Source of the DNA: an uncultured Flavobacteriaceae bacterium
GTDB lineage: Bacteria; Bacteroidota; Bacteroidia; Flavobacteriales; Flavobacteriaceae
NCBI GenBank assembly: GCA_943789365.1
Contig: CALSTV010000001.1
Coordinates: forward strand, 2,232,001 to 2,296,000
Length of the DNA stretch: 64,000 nt
Reading direction: 5' to 3'
The position numbers and the translations under genes are program-made. Shown here piece after piece: positions 1 through 11,879 of the stretch. Position 1 is the first letter of the stretch; each line of letters opens with the position of its first letter. The notes under the pieces are model-generated. The model saw nothing but the letters and a program-made list of their open reading frames with translations, ran no database searches and was not told where the DNA came from.

Positions 1-17
1 AAAGTATGTGAATATTA

Positions 18-3000
18 CTAATACAGGGCTATTTTCTTGGTTATGTTTCCGCTTGATGTTTTAATTTGAAGGACATAGACGCCTTGAATTTTTGCGGGTA
101 ATAGGTATTCGTTGTTCGGAGTTGCATCAAAAATCTGCTCTACAATACCCAGTATATTATACAAGCTTAATTTTTCTATTTGCAGTTGACTACCGCTAAC
201 AACCGTTAATTTATGAAGATTGGCATCGTACTTTATAGAAAATGTATCTTCTGCTTCCAGAGTAGTTTCTAAAGTTAAGGCATTGTGAAATGTAATAAAG
301 AAGCGATCGGTATACACACCGGTCTGGAGATATAAATCAATGTGATTATCAGATAGATTGTAATAAGTACTGGTAATAGCATCGTATAAATACACAGTTT
401 CATTTACGTTTGTTTTTTCGTCGATACCCAAGGTTATAAGATCATTTTCTGAAATTTGAATGGCAATAGGTATTTCCATTGCTGCTGAGATTGGAGCGAC
501 AGAAGCAATTGAGTATTTGTTTTCATTGATTGGGAATTGCCAATAGGCATCCGTTGGTTGAATGTCAAAAGCATAGCTGTCATAACCATTTTCATAGCCA
601 AAAGTACTCGTGGTTAGGAAGGAAATACCAAGTTGTCTGTGTATTCTAATTCCGTTCTCATTTGTGTAGTCAAAACCAAATTTTAATATAGGTACCGATA
701 CACTGCTTTTCGTTTTTTTAAGTTGTTTTGATTTTAAAAATACGGCAGAGGTTTCTCCTCCTTGGATATGATCCTGAGGTCTTTGTGAATTGTTGAATTC
801 AAGTGTTCCACCATCTGCAATAGTACTAACAAAGAAACCCTGTCCTATTGCTATATGAGAATCTGGGGTAATAAAGCTTATGGTGTCTGTGTGGCTTCCC
901 ATATTGATAGAAGATGCGGCCACCCCCATTGTTGTATTTCTGGTAGCATAACCTCCGGCATAATTGTTTTGATAATGACCTTTTTCTTCTCCATCTATAA
1001 GTTCACCTCTGTGCTCCCAAAAATATATAGAACCATTGATTACCGCTGTATTGTCTTCAATAAATTTCTTTATATTCATATGACTTGGATAAGGGTTTCC
1101 TAAAAGACTATTGCTATTTCCCAAAAGTTCAATTTCAATAGTTCCGTCATTAGGTGTGCCGACAAAGGTAAAGTTCTGTTTTGGCGTATTGGTACTCTTC
1201 ATGGTGTAACCTTGTCCAACAGCTATAGTGCCAGTTTCTCTTTTTTGTACCCATTCACTCGTGGAGGTTCCATTTAAATACGACCATATCCAATAGTTGG
1301 CAATGGTTATTGGGTCTGTGTTACCGTTTCCGTTATAAGTATCGGCGCTAAAGTTAATGTTTTTGGCTTCGGAAGTTTCAGAAGTGGGAATGGAACCATC
1401 ACGTAAGATTTCGCTCAAAATATAACCAGTGTCACCTGTTTCTTTTACGACTGGACTCGACCAGTAATTGTATCTGTAATGGTTGGGTACAGTTGCTTTT
1501 TGGTCAATATAAATTTGACCACTTCCTTCTACTTTTGACGGTCCTTCGTGGGCTTGTATCAACTGTGCGCCTTCCATCAGCCGCAATTCACCGTCGAGAA
1601 TTAACGCATCGTGTACATGTACGTGAAGGTTAGGCTCAACAACAAGTTTTGTATTTTCCTTAATCCAAAGGCAGCCTACGTCAATATCGTCTGCAAGAAC
1701 AGCATGGTTTTGCGTACCATTCGTATCTATGATTAACAGGTTGTTGTCGCTTGAAGAGATATGCCCCTGATCAACGTAGGGAGCACTCCGAGATTGGTCA
1801 TCTTCTTCCCAGTAATCCAAAGACCCTTTCCAATGAATGATTTGTTGGTCTGTTTTTTTTGCGAAGGTAAAATAGTTAACACCGTCGAAATCATAGTTAG
1901 CGTTAAGAGAGGAAACCGTATTGATGGTTGAAACGTTGAAAGGGACTTCAGTTACGTCGGAAGAAAACGTAGGGTCGCTGGAAACCATTAAATTAATGAT
2001 ATCTATATCTGCTGCTCCGAGCATAGTTCTAATGTCTGCTTCTGGAACTGCAATTTGGACGGTTCCTACTGTAGCGGTTTCAACAATTTTCCATATGCGA
2101 TTCAAACGAAATTCAGTTGCACAAAGTGGAAGTTGGACCTCACTATAACCGGATTGATTGTTATTTCCCCAAACCAGAAAATCACCGCTATTGGTAAAAG
2201 AATTTGTATTGCCTGTATTGTCAGTTTTAATGGAACCTAATCCAATCGTGACAAGTGCGTCACTATTACTCGATTTCGATTGTTTTTGGGTAAGGTTAAA
2301 GCCATCATCTCTACCTATACCTGTGACATCTTGATGATAGTTTGAATTTTCTTCATAATCCCAAACTTTTGTGTTTTCGTCTGAAAGTATATAATCGCCT
2401 TCAATAATAGTGTTGTCATTGTCAGTGATATCTAATGTGACACCATATTTGATGGCCAAATAACTGTCAACACTTTGTCTTTTTGTTGAACTAATGATTC
2501 CATTAAAAATGATGATTTCGTTTATGTTTCCCACAAATTTATGGATAGAGTTACTGCTTCCTATATGCAGGTCTCTTGATGATTCAGGTCCGAAATTTGA
2601 TGTAAAATTCACTTCTTGTTGTCCATTGATAAAAAGGTAGGAACCGTCGGATACGTCTTCTTCCATTACCATTGATGAAATGATAGGGACATCTCTTTTT
2701 ACATATACCTCATTTTGATCCGGAGAAATTCGTTGCGAACCATTATTGATATGAGCTAAATAGCTAGAAAGACTCCATCCCTTGTCGAAACTACCATTAT
2801 TTGTGTCCCAAATAGTTCTGTATTCAAGAGGAAATCCCGATTTCAATCTGTGAACCGAGAAAACCGTTACATCCGGAAAGAGTGAGGCGTCCAGATTTAG
2901 GTCGGTAATTATATAGTCATTTGTGCCATCAAATGTAATAGACCTGTTAAAATTGAGATATTCCTCAGGCTCAGAAGTCGGACTTCCCATGATTGTGGTA

Positions 3001-6000
3001 TTTACAGGTAGAGTTAGGACTTGATTCGACCAGTCTGTTACCGGGTTTATTCCTGTGACACCTATGTCAGAGCGTAGCCATAATATGGTCTCAATGGGTG
3101 TGTCGATAGCATCTCTGTAATCCAAATCACCTTGGGTTGCGACGTCCTGATCGCTATCCGGAAGTTGTGTTATCGGATTGTCAATTTCATCATTTACATC
3201 AAAACCGTCATTGGTGTCGCTTCCTTCAAAAATATCGTCCAACCCATCTTTATCTGTATCTACAGATGAAAGATTATTTGCATTTCCATTTTCTTCTATA
3301 TCAGGTGTGCCGTCGTTGTCTGTGTCCGTATCGAGGTAGTCCGGTTCATCCGTTGTATCCGTATTTATGGGAACAAGTCCGTTGGGGTATGCAGAATTAA
3401 GCCCGTAGTTGTTAAAATAGGTACTGTTGTTGTCAGGATTAGGAGCTATATATCCTAGCGTTGTTTGAGCTTCTATATTGTCCGGAATACCATCATTATC
3501 TGAATCTATATCGAGATAGTTGGGAAATCCATCAGCATCAGTATCTGTATAAATGGTCACATTATTGTAGAGGTCTTCGACCTCTGTAGTAGATATGGCT
3601 CTTGGATAGTGGACTACTTTATCCATATATCCTTTATAAAAGTAATGAGAAGAACTATTTGTGAAAGTATTTCGTAAGGCGTGATTTTGATTTGGAAAAG
3701 CAGCGTTCTCATGTGCAATATCTGCTCCTCCAAGATTACTTTTTAACTGCACAGGATTGCTGTCATTTGCATCTCTATACGCATGGGTGTTTAATGAATG
3801 TGATCCAAAATTGGAGGATCCTATTAAAGAGTTGTTCAGGTAGAGCGATATAGTTTGATTTGTTTCATTGCGTTTGTAAGTAATTACAATATGGTGCCAT
3901 TCGTTTTGTGTTAGACTTCCTCCCGAAAGACTGACAACTGTTGAACCTCTAATGGCACACTCAAAAATCAGTGAGGCGTCTTCTTTTATTCCTACGGCAA
4001 GTCCACCCCAGTTATGATTCCCTTCCTCGTAGAGTATTTGATCAGTGCTTAAGTCTGTTGGGTACACCCATAATGAAAGACTCATACCTTCATTGATTGC
4101 GTACTGCTTGCTCAAAAACAAGCCTTCAACGATTCCGTCGTCATAATTCAGATAATAATTACCGTCGAAGTGCAAAGATGAATTGCCATCAACGCTTTCA
4201 TCTTGAGTAAATAAAACAGGAGCTAATGGAGTATCTTTTAGGTGGTTGTTATTTCCTGAGAAATCGTCTGTGCTATTCAGGTCAAAAGTCCAATAGGCAT
4301 CATAACCGCTGGGGCTAAGTGTTGTTTCATAGAAGTCCAAGATACCATCGTTGTCGTCGTCTTTGTCAAAAGGGTTGTAGATTCCATCATTGTCGGTGTC
4401 TATATAAAAAGAATCGTCTCTATAATTTAAAATTCCATCGTTGTCAATATCAGGTAAATCAATACTAGGATCGTCAATGTTTCCGTTGGGATCTGTATAA
4501 TTGTCTGCGGACTCCATATTGTAATCCAGTCCATTACTTCCGAAGTTGTTGGTTAGTGAAAAACCAGTTTCGTCTTTGTCTTCTGTATGGTCTCCGTCCG
4601 AATCGGTATCTATATAATCTGGAAATGTGTCACCGTTAGGATGGTTTTGGTCTGTATTTACAGGTGTCAATCCTTCAGTACCGGTATTAGAAGTTGTTTC
4701 ATAAATATCATTCAAACCATCTCCATCAGAATCCGTAAAACTGGCGCTAGGAGCAACATAGTCCATAGTAGTTTGCGCTTCAATATTGTCTGGAATACCG
4801 TCGTTATCTGAGTCCAAATCCAAATGGTTGTCGATACCATCATCGTCGGTGTCAATGGGTGTACAATTTGCATCTGGTTGGTTGTACAATAGGTCTATTT
4901 GAGAGGCTGAAAGTACTTTTTTGTAATAGTAAATAGCATCCATTTGGCCGATAAACTTACCCCCACCACTTTCAAAAGCATCGCCTAAGAACGATTCACC
5001 AAAACCACCTTTATTTCCGTGTTCGGCTAAGGTTGAAAATGAGGTAAGCGCTGAATCACTAACGTCGATAGATTCGTTTTTTAGGTATACGGTTAACGTA
5101 CCGCTGTCAAACGTAACGGCAATATGATGCCAAGTATCAACAAGAATCGGGTTTGAATCCAGTAATACAGAAGTACTGTTTGTTCCAGATTTAATAATAG
5201 CTTCTAAATAAAAGCCTGATTCTTCAGAATTCTCAATAAGGCGTACAGCAACTCCGGAGGTGCCTCCTCCTTCATCAATAACGGTATATACTCCTTTGTT
5301 GAAGTCGAGCTCAGTAGGTCGAATCCATAGGGAATAGGTGAAGAATTGTATGGCTTCGTTTAAAAAGGCACCATCATTATATTGGAGTCCGTAATTTCCA
5401 TTAAAATCGAACGAATGGTTTCCTGTTTTATATTCGTTGGCGTAATTTAAAGTGGTTGGGCTGTTTGTTAGATGATGTTGGTAAACAGAACCATCGTTGG
5501 TCGTGTTTTCAAAATCCCAAAAGGCCTCGAATTCTGAAAGTTGCACACATGGATTTTCAATGGCATCTAAAATTCCATCGTTATCGTCGTCTTTGTCAAA
5601 AGCGTTGTCGATTCCGTCATTGTCGGTATCAATATTAGTGAAGTCATCTCTGAAATCTAAAACTCCATCATTGTCAATGTCGGGTAAATCAGTGATAGGA
5701 TTATCAAGTGTGCCGTTAGGATCGGTATAGTCGTCTGAAGATTCAATGGCATTGTCGAGACCGTTGTTTCCAACATTGTCAGCCAGTGTAAATCCAGTTT
5801 CATCTTTGTCATCTGTATTATCTTTATCCGAATCGGTATCTAGATAATCGGGTATTGAATCTCCGTTTGGATGGTTTTGGTCTGTATTTACAGGTGTCAA
5901 TCCTTCAGTACCAGTATCAGAAGTTGTTTCATAAATATCATTCAAACCATCTCCATCAGAATCCGTAAAACTTGTGTCAGGTGCTATATATATATAATCG

Positions 6001-9000
6001 GGGGTGGTTTGTGCTTCCACATTGTCGGGTATTCCGTCGTTATCTGAGTCCAAATCCAAATGGTTGTCGATACCATCACCGTCAGTGTCAATGGGTGTAC
6101 AATTTGCATCTGGCTGGTTGTACAATAGGTCTATTTGAGAGGCTGAAAGTACTTTTTTGTAATAGTAAATAGCATCCATTTGGCCGATAAACTTACCCCC
6201 ACCACTTTCAAAAGCATCGCCTAAGAACGATTCACCAAAACCACCTTTATTTCCGTGTTCGGCTAAGGTTGAAAATGAGGTAAGCGCTGAATCACTAACG
6301 TCGATAGATTCGTTTTTTAGGTATACGGTTAACGTACCGCTGTCAAACGTAACGGCAATATGATGCCAAGTATCAACAAGAATCGGGTTTGAATCCAGTA
6401 ATACAGAAGTACTGTTTGTTCCAGATTTAATAATAGCTTCTAAATAAAAGCCTGATTCTTCAGAATTCTCAATAAGGCGTACAGCAACTCCGGAGGTGCC
6501 TCCTCCTTCATCAATAACGGTATATACTCCTTTGTTGAAGTCGAGCTCAGTAGGTCGAATCCATAGGGAATAGGTGAAGAATTGTATGGCTTCGTTTAAA
6601 AAGGTACCATCATTATATTGGAGTCCGTAATTTCCATTAAAATCGAACGAATGGTTTCCTGTTTTATATTCGTTGGCGTAATTTAAAGTGGTTGGGCTGT
6701 TTGTTAGATGATGTTGGTAAACAGAACCATCGTTGGTCGTGTTTTCAAAATCCCAAAAGGCCTCGAATTCTGAAAGTTGCACACAGGGGTTCTCTAATGC
6801 ATCTAAGATTCCATCGTTGTCGTCGTCTTTATCTGCAATGTTTGCAATTCCATCGCCGTCATTATCCCCTAAAACTGTTAATAGCGCAGCTTCAGAAGTG
6901 TTTGTGTTACATGAAAAAAGCGGGGCGACAGAGGTTGCCACACGATAGAGGTTGCCATCCATGGCGGTAGTGGGATTTGTAATACTGAGTTCATGAGTTG
7001 TGCTACCAGAATAAATACTGTTGTTTGAAATATTGTTATAGTTGTTTCCGCCATTTGTGCTTACCTGCCATTGGTATTGTTGGGTGAATGAAACCGTAGT
7101 ACTGGAAATGTCTTCAAGTGCAACGTCAAAGGTTACAGTAGTTGGGGTTTCGAGAGTAGTAATCCCGACTGGGTGCGACGTAATATTTGTAATGGGCGTT
7201 ATTTCTTGAAAATCATAAATAGCGTTGGCGTTGTTGTCCGCAGGGATGTTGTAATTACCAGAATTCCGTACTTTTCCGAAGTCGTCTACGGAAATTGGAT
7301 GGGTACCCATAATGCCATCATTGTCGGTATCAGAAGCACCGACTTCAAGCACGTCATTACAAGTATCTGCGTCTGCGTCCAGATCAAAAAAATCGTAGGT
7401 TCCGTCTGTGTCGGTATCCATAGGGGGACAGGTAAGAATATTTCTGATGGATGCGATTTCTTGGTCGTTCAGGTGGCGTTCATAATGATAAAATTCATCA
7501 ATAAAACCTGAAAAGAGTTGATGGTCACCTCCAGTGGTGCCATCGAAGACACTAAATCTATGTCCGCCCCCCAAACCATGCCTTGAAGTAGTTGAAGTAC
7601 CCAGATTAGAAGTGCTGTTATAGGTTTGTGTTTGATCATTTAGAAATACCGTGAGTTGATTGCCTGTTAATGTAGCTGCCACAAAATACCAGGTATTCGG
7701 TGTAATATGGATATTGGAAAATGGAATAATGGTGTTGTCCTTTCCAAATTCTAACTGATGCTCATTCAGGCGTACGCCAAATCCTCCGGATTGTCCTTCG
7801 TTATCACTGTTTTCACCAGCGTAATCTAGTAAAATTTGTTTTCCGGATACATGATTCGCGTTGAACCAAAATGCGAAGGTAAATTCAAGGATAGGTGAGC
7901 CACTACTTCCTTTTAGAAAGTTGGCATTATTTTTTAATAGCGTATTGCCGTCAAATTGGAAGGCATAACTTTCTTTTTCTATTCCCAAAGTGTAATTTTC
8001 ATTGCCGGATACTGAATAATCAAATTTGTCCCCTTGTGTATAGACGAACGAGCTTTTATTTATTGTGGCATTCTGAGGGCCGTTTTCAAAGGGCCAATAC
8101 ATTCTGTAGTCAGAAGGGATACAATTTTTTTCATAAATATCGAGTATGCCGTCATTGTCATCATCCAAATCATAGGGGTCTAAAACGCCATCATTATCAT
8201 TGTCGGAAATATAAACCGGGTTGCTTAAAGCCACTACCTCAACTGCAGTTAAGGCTCTAGGGTAGTGTATGATTTGATCCATCAAGCCGTTAAAATAATG
8301 GCCACTTCCGTCTTTAAAAGCACTGTTGTTTACCGTAGCACCTATAACAAGCTTGTTTCTTTGAAGTAATTCTGAATAGCTAACAACTTCAAAGTTGTTA
8401 ATAAAATTAAGATTTAGATTATTGTATTTTAGTGCTCCGTTTACATAAATTTTAATTGTATTGTTATTAAAGATAAGGGTAATATGAGTCCAAACATTGG
8501 GGGTTGTGAATTGAAATAATACAGCATTTGATAAAGCAATCTGACTAATTCCATCGCTGTTCAGGATGCTTAGTTTAAGTGAACTGTCTTCAAGTCTCAA
8601 ACACAAGGCACTTGCTCCTGTGGTTCCTTCATCAATAATTGTTTGAATTCCAGAAAGGGTACTGGGTTTTATCCATAATGAATACGAAAGAGCGGAGGTT
8701 GCCTGTGGCAAAGAATTGCCATAGTCTAAAATAGAAGCAGCGGTACCATCAAAAAGCAAAGAATTTGTTCTGTCAGTCCCTTCATTCGAATACGAGAATG
8801 TAGTGGCATTCGTTTGATGGTTATTATTTCCAGAACTGTCGTCTGTAGTATTGTCAAAACCCCAATAGGCGTCATAACCGCTAGGAATGGGCTCTTGTCT
8901 TGTGGTGTTTGCGGAGTTGTAGGTTGAGAAAACATCGTAAGTGGGTAGATTGTGAGGATTCATGTAATCCGTAATTCCGTCATAGAAAAATCGATTTGAA

Positions 9001-9716
9001 AGATCGAAAATCTTTTCAGGACTTAGGTTGGATTTTGTAAATATAAATTCATCTATGAGGCCATCGAAGTAATGACCACTACCTATACCTAGGGCATTAA
9101 AAGATTGAGCTTTTCCGATAATGCTTTTCTGTTGCGAAATGAGATCCGATGAGATTTCTTTTGGTGTACTGTCAAGATTTCCATTGACGTAGAGTGCTAT
9201 TGTAGGAGTGTTAGTTGGGCTATCAGCGGTGCTGGTGTATACAATTGCAATATGATACCATATATTTGTTGTAATTATTTTCTTTGATTGATGAAAAGTA
9301 TCATTATGAGCTTCATAAGTTAGGTGCTTGTTCTTATTAATGATTATAGCAAAACCGTTGAATATATCTCCTTGGTCAATAATCATTTGGTGTGTTGAAA
9401 ATGAATTAGTTTTGATCCATAAAGAATAAGTGAAGCTTGTAGAAGTAGAAAATAATTCGGGTTTCAAGGATAATCTAGTATTTGTTCCGTCAAACATAAT
9501 TGATTTGTCACCAGCAGCAGCATCGTCAGAATAGACGAATGTGCTACTAGACTGGTTGTTATTGTTGTTTCCTGAGTCGTCTACAGTACTACTATTGTCA
9601 AAAGACCAATACACATCATAACTGCTGTAGTCTATCTGCGACCATAGTACGGTGGTGTTTATAGAAGAAAAAAGAACAATCCCCCAAAGGACATAATATT
9701 TGACTTGCACTTTCAT
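18..9716 (-). CDS. Giant secreted LamG / thrombospondin-3 repeat protein with T9SS sorting domain
   Basis: A 3,232-residue protein, probably exported through the Sec system and the type IX secretion system to the cell surface or medium. I place the start at the ATG at 9714-9716, because it opens directly into a signal peptide ([16 protein letters not shown]...WSQ); the 14 upstream codons look untranslated. The protein carries six LamG/concanavalin-like domains beginning with Y-D-x-Y-W-x-F-D type motifs (roughly residues 30, 290, 545, 982, 1394 and 1802) and a diverged seventh near 2250. Between them are calcium-binding thrombospondin type 3 strings (DxDxDG) and one Ig-like segment near 860-960. 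The last ~80 residues match a T9SS type A sorting domain ([21 protein letters not shown] minus its last residue is the signature strand). Domains 4 and 5 are near identical copies. Glycan binding or adhesion is inferred from LamG domains; no catalytic domain is seen. Confidence 0.9.
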   Translation of the reverse strand: MKVQVKYYVLWGIVLFSSINTTVLWSQIDYSSYDVYWSFDNSSTVDDSGNNNNNQSSSTFVYSDDAAAGDKSIMFDGTNTRLSLKPELFSTSTSFTYSLWIKTNSFSTHQMIIDQGDIFNGFAIIINKNKHLTYEAHNDTFHQSKKIITTNIWYHIAIVYTSTADSPTNTPTIALYVNGNLDSTPKEISSDLISQQKSIIGKAQSFNALGIGSGHYFDGLIDEFIFTKSNLSPEKIFDLSNRFFYDGITDYMNPHNLPTYDVFSTYNSANTTRQEPIPSGYDAYWGFDNTTDDSSGNNNHQTNATTFSYSNEGTDRTNSLLFDGTAASILDYGNSLPQATSALSYSLWIKPSTLSGIQTIIDEGTTGASALCLRLEDSSLKLSILNSDGISQIALSNAVLFQFTTPNVWTHITLIFNNNTIKIYVNGALKYNNLNLNFINNFEVVSYSELLQRNKLVIGATVNNSAFKDGSGHYFNGLMDQIIHYPRALTAVEVVALSNPVYISDNDNDGVLDPYDLDDDNDGILDIYEKNCIPSDYRMYWPFENGPQNATINKSSFVYTQGDKFDYSVSGNENYTLGIEKESYAFQFDGNTLLKNNANFLKGSSGSPILEFTFAFWFNANHVSGKQILLDYAGENSDNEGQSGGFGVRLNEHQLEFGKDNTIIPFSNIHITPNTWYFVAATLTGNQLTVFLNDQTQTYNSTSNLGTSTTSRHGLGGGHRFSVFDGTTGGDHQLFSGFIDEFYHYERHLNDQEIASIRNILTCPPMDTDTDGTYDFFDLDADADTCNDVLEVGASDTDNDGIMGTHPISVDDFGKVRNSGNYNIPADNNANAIYDFQEITPITNITSHPVGITTLETPTTVTFDVALEDISSTTVSFTQQYQWQVSTNGGNNYNNISNNSIYSGSTTHELSITNPTTAMDGNLYRVATSVAPLFSCNTNTSEAALLTVLGDNDGDGIANIADKDDDNDGILDALENPCVQLSEFEAFWDFENTTNDGSVYQHHLTNSPTTLNYANEYKTGNHSFDFNGNYGLQYNDGTFLNEAIQFFTYSLWIRPTELDFNKGVYTVIDEGGGTSGVAVRLIENSEESGFYLEAIIKSGTNSTSVLLDSNPILVDTWHHIAVTFDSGTLTVYLKNESIDVSDSALTSFSTLAEHGNKGGFGESFLGDAFESGGGKFIGQMDAIYYYKKVLSASQIDLLYNQPDANCTPIDTDGDGIDNHLDLDSDNDGIPDNVEAQTTPDYIYIAPDTSFTDSDGDGLNDIYETTSDTGTEGLTPVNTDQNHPNGDSIPDYLDTDSDKDNTDDKDETGFTLADNVGNNGLDNAIESSDDYTDPNGTLDNPITDLPDIDNDGVLDFRDDFTNIDTDNDGIDNAFDKDDDNDGILDAIENPCVQLSEFEAFWDFENTTNDGSVYQHHLTNSPTTLNYANEYKTGNHSFDFNGNYGLQYNDGAFLNEAIQFFTYSLWIRPTELDFNKGVYTVIDEGGGTSGVAVRLIENSEESGFYLEAIIKSGTNSTSVLLDSNPILVDTWHHIAVTFDSGTLTVYLKNESIDVSDSALTSFSTLAEHGNKGGFGESFLGDAFESGGGKFIGQMDAIYYYKKVLSASQIDLLYNQPDANCTPIDTDDDGIDNHLDLDSDNDGIPDNIEAQTTMDYVAPSASFTDSDGDGLNDIYETTSNTGTEGLTPVNTDQNHPNGDTFPDYIDTDSDGDHTEDKDETGFSLTNNFGSNGLDYNMESADNYTDPNGNIDDPSIDLPDIDNDGILNYRDDSFYIDTDNDGIYNPFDKDDDNDGILDFYETTLSPSGYDAYWTFDLNSTDDFSGNNNHLKDTPLAPVLFTQDESVDGNSSLHFDGNYYLNYDDGIVEGLFLSKQYAINEGMSLSLWVYPTDLSTDQILYEEGNHNWGGLAVGIKEDASLIFECAIRGSTVVSLSGGSLTQNEWHHIVITYKRNETNQTISLYLNNSLIGSSNFGSHSLNTHAYRDANDSNPVQLKSNLGGADIAHENAAFPNQNHALRNTFTNSSSHYFYKGYMDKVVHYPRAISTTEVEDLYNNVTIYTDTDADGFPNYLDIDSDNDGIPDNIEAQTTLGYIAPNPDNNSTYFNNYGLNSAYPNGLVPINTDTTDEPDYLDTDTDNDGTPDIEENGNANNLSSVDTDKDGLDDIFEGSDTNDGFDVNDEIDNPITQLPDSDQDVATQGDLDYRDAIDTPIETILWLRSDIGVTGINPVTDWSNQVLTLPVNTTIMGSPTSEPEEYLNFNRSITFDGTNDYIITDLNLDASLFPDVTVFSVHRLKSGFPLEYRTIWDTNNGSFDKGWSLSSYLAHINNGSQRISPDQNEVYVKRDVPIISSMVMEEDVSDGSYLFINGQQEVNFTSNFGPESSRDLHIGSSNSIHKFVGNINEIIIFNGIISSTKRQSVDSYLAIKYGVTLDITDNDNTIIEGDYILSDENTKVWDYEENSNYHQDVTGIGRDDGFNLTQKQSKSSNSDALVTIGLGSIKTDNTGNTNSFTNSGDFLVWGNNNQSGYSEVQLPLCATEFRLNRIWKIVETATVGTVQIAVPEADIRTMLGAADIDIINLMVSSDPTFSSDVTEVPFNVSTINTVSSLNANYDFDGVNYFTFAKKTDQQIIHWKGSLDYWEEDDQSRSAPYVDQGHISSSDNNLLIIDTNGTQNHAVLADDIDVGCLWIKENTKLVVEPNLHVHVHDALILDGELRLMEGAQLIQAHEGPSKVEGSGQIYIDQKATVPNHYRYNYWSSPVVKETGDTGYILSEILRDGSIPTSETSEAKNINFSADTYNGNGNTDPITIANYWIWSYLNGTSTSEWVQKRETGTIAVGQGYTMKSTNTPKQNFTFVGTPNDGTIEIELLGNSNSLLGNPYPSHMNIKKFIEDNTAVINGSIYFWEHRGELIDGEEKGHYQNNYAGGYATRNTTMGVAASSINMGSHTDTISFITPDSHIAIGQGFFVSTIADGGTLEFNNSQRPQDHIQGGETSAVFLKSKQLKKTKSSVSVPILKFGFDYTNENGIRIHRQLGISFLTTSTFGYENGYDSYAFDIQPTDAYWQFPINENKYSIASVAPISAAMEIPIAIQISENDLITLGIDEKTNVNETVYLYDAITSTYYNLSDNHIDLYLQTGVYTDRFFITFHNALTLETTLEAEDTFSIKYDANLHKLTVVSGSQLQIEKLSLYNILGIVEQIFDATPNNEYLLPAKIQGVYVLQIKTSSGNITKKIALY
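4798..6790. repeat. Near-identical internal tandem duplication within the giant gene
   Basis: Two blocks of about 750 bp, roughly 4798-5549 and 6034-6785, are offset by exactly 1,236 bp (412 codons). By eye I count only about four substitutions between them, one of which changes Ala to Thr (GCA/GTA context near 5371 and 6607 on the plus strand). Similarity continues into the thrombospondin-3 strings near 4650-4740 and 5876-5970. The unit is one LamG domain plus its calcium-binding linker, and the reading frame is kept. Confidence 0.9.
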
Positions 9717-10043
9717 TAGTGATAATGAATTAGTAGATAACCCCGGGGGGGAAGGCAATCAAATGATTAATAAAATGTATTTGTTTGCACGTATAGCAAC
9801 ACAATTAGTCTCTGGTATTTAGAGACCACTATTCTAGTGGGGGGTACTGATAAAAGTACCTAGAATAGATGTAAATATAATTTTTTATTCAATGAATTCA
9901 AAGACATAGGTAAAATACTAAACAAAAGTTAATTCGTGAAATCTAAGAGTTTCCCATGTATTACGAAGGAATGGCTGGTAATTGCCCCTTTTAAAGTGTG
10001 GGGTTAGAAGTTGGTTGCATACGATTATACATCAATATAATAT
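9717..10043. other. Gene-free upstream region of the giant gene with three adjacent hairpins
   Basis: This 327-base region lies between the giant gene and the SPOR gene. It contains three consecutive perfect inverted repeats: 9808-9826 (GTCTCT/AGAGAC), 9826-9840 (CCACTA/TAGTGG, loop TTC) and 9843-9860 (GGTACT/AGTACC). A further pairing, ATTCTA 9831-9836 with TAGAAT 9861-9866, would break the middle hairpin. On the minus strand these would sit in the 5' leader of the giant gene, about 90-150 bases before its start. I saw no convincing promoter box. The rest (9867-10043) shows nothing I can name. Confidence 0.6.
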
Positions 10044-10388
10044 TTACAAAACTCGCGCACCAGGATATTTATCCTTGATGCTGTTCAAAACTCTGTCGGC
10101 TTCCAATCGTGTTTTGTAAACCTCCGTTTGTACTTTCCATTCTGGAACTTTGTAGGTGCGCATGATGTTGATCTCTGGAAACTCTTCTCTGAATTGCTCT
10201 ATTTTTTCCAAGGCGGTTTCTTCATCACCGTTGTAGAGTTGAATGCGAAACCCATTTTTAGTAACAGCGTTAAAACTCCTCTTCTTGTAAATAAGACTAT
10301 CAAGGCTAGACAATTCCTCGCTTTGGGCTTGGGAAGTCAGTGAAAAAGCGATGCAAAGTAAAAAGAGTAAGAAATACTTGTAATTCAT
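10044..10388 (-). CDS. Secreted SPOR-domain protein
   Basis: A 114-residue protein with a signal peptide (MNYKYFLLFLLCIAFSLTSQAQ) followed by a single SPOR-like domain covering nearly all of the mature part. The segment NGFRIQLYNGDEETA...F...P to the end has the usual pattern of two short repeats with Tyr and Glu-Ala positions. SPOR domains bind peptidoglycan lacking stem peptides, so it is probably periplasmic and wall-associated. I chose the ATG at 10386-10388 rather than the upstream one at 10431-10433, because the signal peptide begins there and a good promoter overlaps the upstream start. Stand-alone short SPOR proteins are common in Flavobacteriia, but their individual role is not defined. 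Confidence 0.75.
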   Translation of the reverse strand: MNYKYFLLFLLCIAFSLTSQAQSEELSSLDSLIYKKRSFNAVTKNGFRIQLYNGDEETALEKIEQFREEFPEINIMRTYKVPEWKVQTEVYKTRLEADRVLNSIKDKYPGARVL

Positions 10389-10406
10389 GTTATAAAGATA
10401 TTTTAG

Positions 10407-10434
10407 CAAAAATAAATTATTGTCTCTTACCAAA
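10407..10434 (-). promoter_or_regulatory. Flavobacterial-type promoter of the SPOR gene
   Basis: On the minus strand a TTTG box (10434-10431) is followed after 16 bases by TATTTTTG (10414-10407). This fits the Bacteroidota sigma factor pattern TTTG ... TAnnTTTG, with a slightly short spacer. It lies about 20 bases upstream of the chosen ATG. Confidence 0.5.
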
Positions 10435-10514
10435 TTAGGTTCATTGCTTATTTAGAATAAATATAAATTATAAAATGTGCTACTTTATTAATTTTCAAAT
10501 TTAGTAATAAGTAG

Positions 10515-10522
10515 TATTTTTG
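10515..10522 (+). promoter_or_regulatory. Putative -7 box of the alternative complex III operon
   Basis: TATTTTTG matches the TAnnTTTG -7 consensus and lies 80 bases before the first gene. No clear TTTG -33 box is present at the right distance, so this is tentative. Confidence 0.35.
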
Positions 10523-10602
10523 CTGAAAATTTACGGGTGTGAAATTCTTTATTCTATAGAGAAAATTGTGCCAAAATAGATACTAAATTTATATTTCATA
10601 AT

Positions 10603-11784
10603 ATGAAAAGTGTGAAAAAACACAGTCAAGTCCTAAGGTTAGCCATAACTAGCCTTACCTTTTTATTCCTATTTACTTTTAAATTATCGGCTCAAGGAGA
10701 CGTAAAAGCAGGGAAAAGTTTGTTCAATGCGAATTGTGCTGCTTGTCACAAGTTAGATAAAAAATTAGTTGGACCTGCATTAGGGAAGATTTCTGAACGA
10801 AGAGAATTAGAATGGTTGAAAGCTTGGATTAAAGACAACAATGCTTTAAGAGCTTCAGGTGATGCAGATGCCATTGCAATTTATGAAGAATACAAAGGGT
10901 CGCCAATGACTGCATTTCCGCAGTTGTCTGATGCTGACATTGTAAATATTGTTTCTTATTTAGATGCTGATCCAGTAAAAAAAGCAGGTGCTCCAGTAAT
11001 AGCTGCAGCCAATGAGGTGGAAGAAGAGACTTCTACGGAGTGGATTTCTTATTTGGTGCTTTTAATTATTGTAGGAATTGTTGTTTGGATCTTTATGAAA
11101 AGTGACAATACATTTTTGAAAATTGTAGCCACGATCTTCTTGTTGTTTAATCTTGCTTATTTTGGTTTTACTGCTTTGTTGAGTATTGGTGTAGATGAAG
11201 GTTATCAGCCTGTTCAACCTATCGCTTTCTCGCATAGAATTCATGCAGGAGACAATAAGATTGACTGTCAATATTGCCACTCTTCAGCCAAAAACAGTAA
11301 ATCTTCTGGGATACCTTCTGTGAATGTTTGTATGAACTGTCATAAGAACATATCGGAAGTAGCTGAAGAAACAGCAACAGCTGAACATAGTAAAGCCTTT
11401 TACGATGGTGAGATTCAGAAGTTATACAAAGCTGCCGGATGGAATTCTGAAACTTTAGAATACACGGGTGAAACGGAGCCAATTAAATGGACACGCATTC
11501 ATAACTTGCCAGATTTTGCTTACTATAATCACGCGCAACACGTAACTGTTGGAGGGATTAAATGTCAAAAATGTCACGGGCCTGTGGAAGAAATGGAGGA
11601 ATTGTATCAATACTCTCCTTTAACTATGGGATGGTGTATAGACTGTCATAAGGAGACCAAAGTAAAAATGGAAGGAAACGGATATTATAAAAACATTCAT
11701 GAAGATTTGTCTAAGAAATATGGTGTAGACAAAGTGACTGTTGCTCAGATGGGTGGTAAGGAATGTGGTAAGTGTCATTATTAA
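10603..11784 (+). CDS. actA: Alternative complex III cytochrome subunit ActA, hexaheme fusion
   Basis: A 393-residue c-type cytochrome of the menaquinol:cytochrome c oxidoreductase (alternative complex III). It has a signal peptide (residues 1-30) and then an N-terminal class I cytochrome c domain with C45-A-A-C-H49. Two hydrophobic segments follow (about 148-164 and 172-196), then a multiheme domain with five more CXXCH motifs (C222, C243, C321, C345, C388). The total is six heme-binding motifs, whereas the classic ActA is pentaheme, so this is a fusion of a monoheme cytochrome with the ActA core. It is the first gene of the ActABCDEF-coxBA block and should lie on the outer face of the inner membrane. 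Confidence 0.92.
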   Translation: MKSVKKHSQVLRLAITSLTFLFLFTFKLSAQGDVKAGKSLFNANCAACHKLDKKLVGPALGKISERRELEWLKAWIKDNNALRASGDADAIAIYEEYKGSPMTAFPQLSDADIVNIVSYLDADPVKKAGAPVIAAANEVEEETSTEWISYLVLLIIVGIVVWIFMKSDNTFLKIVATIFLLFNLAYFGFTALLSIGVDEGYQPVQPIAFSHRIHAGDNKIDCQYCHSSAKNSKSSGIPSVNVCMNCHKNISEVAEETATAEHSKAFYDGEIQKLYKAAGWNSETLEYTGETEPIKWTRIHNLPDFAYYNHAQHVTVGGIKCQKCHGPVEEMEELYQYSPLTMGWCIDCHKETKVKMEGNGYYKNIHEDLSKKYGVDKVTVAQMGGKECGKCHY

Positions 11785-11879
11785 TAATAGTTAGAAAGTA
11801 TAAAAGTGGAAAGTTTTAATGTGAAGTTTTCGTAAGGAAGGTTTACTGTATAACGATTCAACAAATAAACAATCAAACA

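Noticed and set aside
855-8260. Several plus-strand open frames of 60-120 codons across the giant gene
   Set aside because: They are shadows of the minus-strand repeat gene, do not have plausible start signals, and repeat between the duplicated units.
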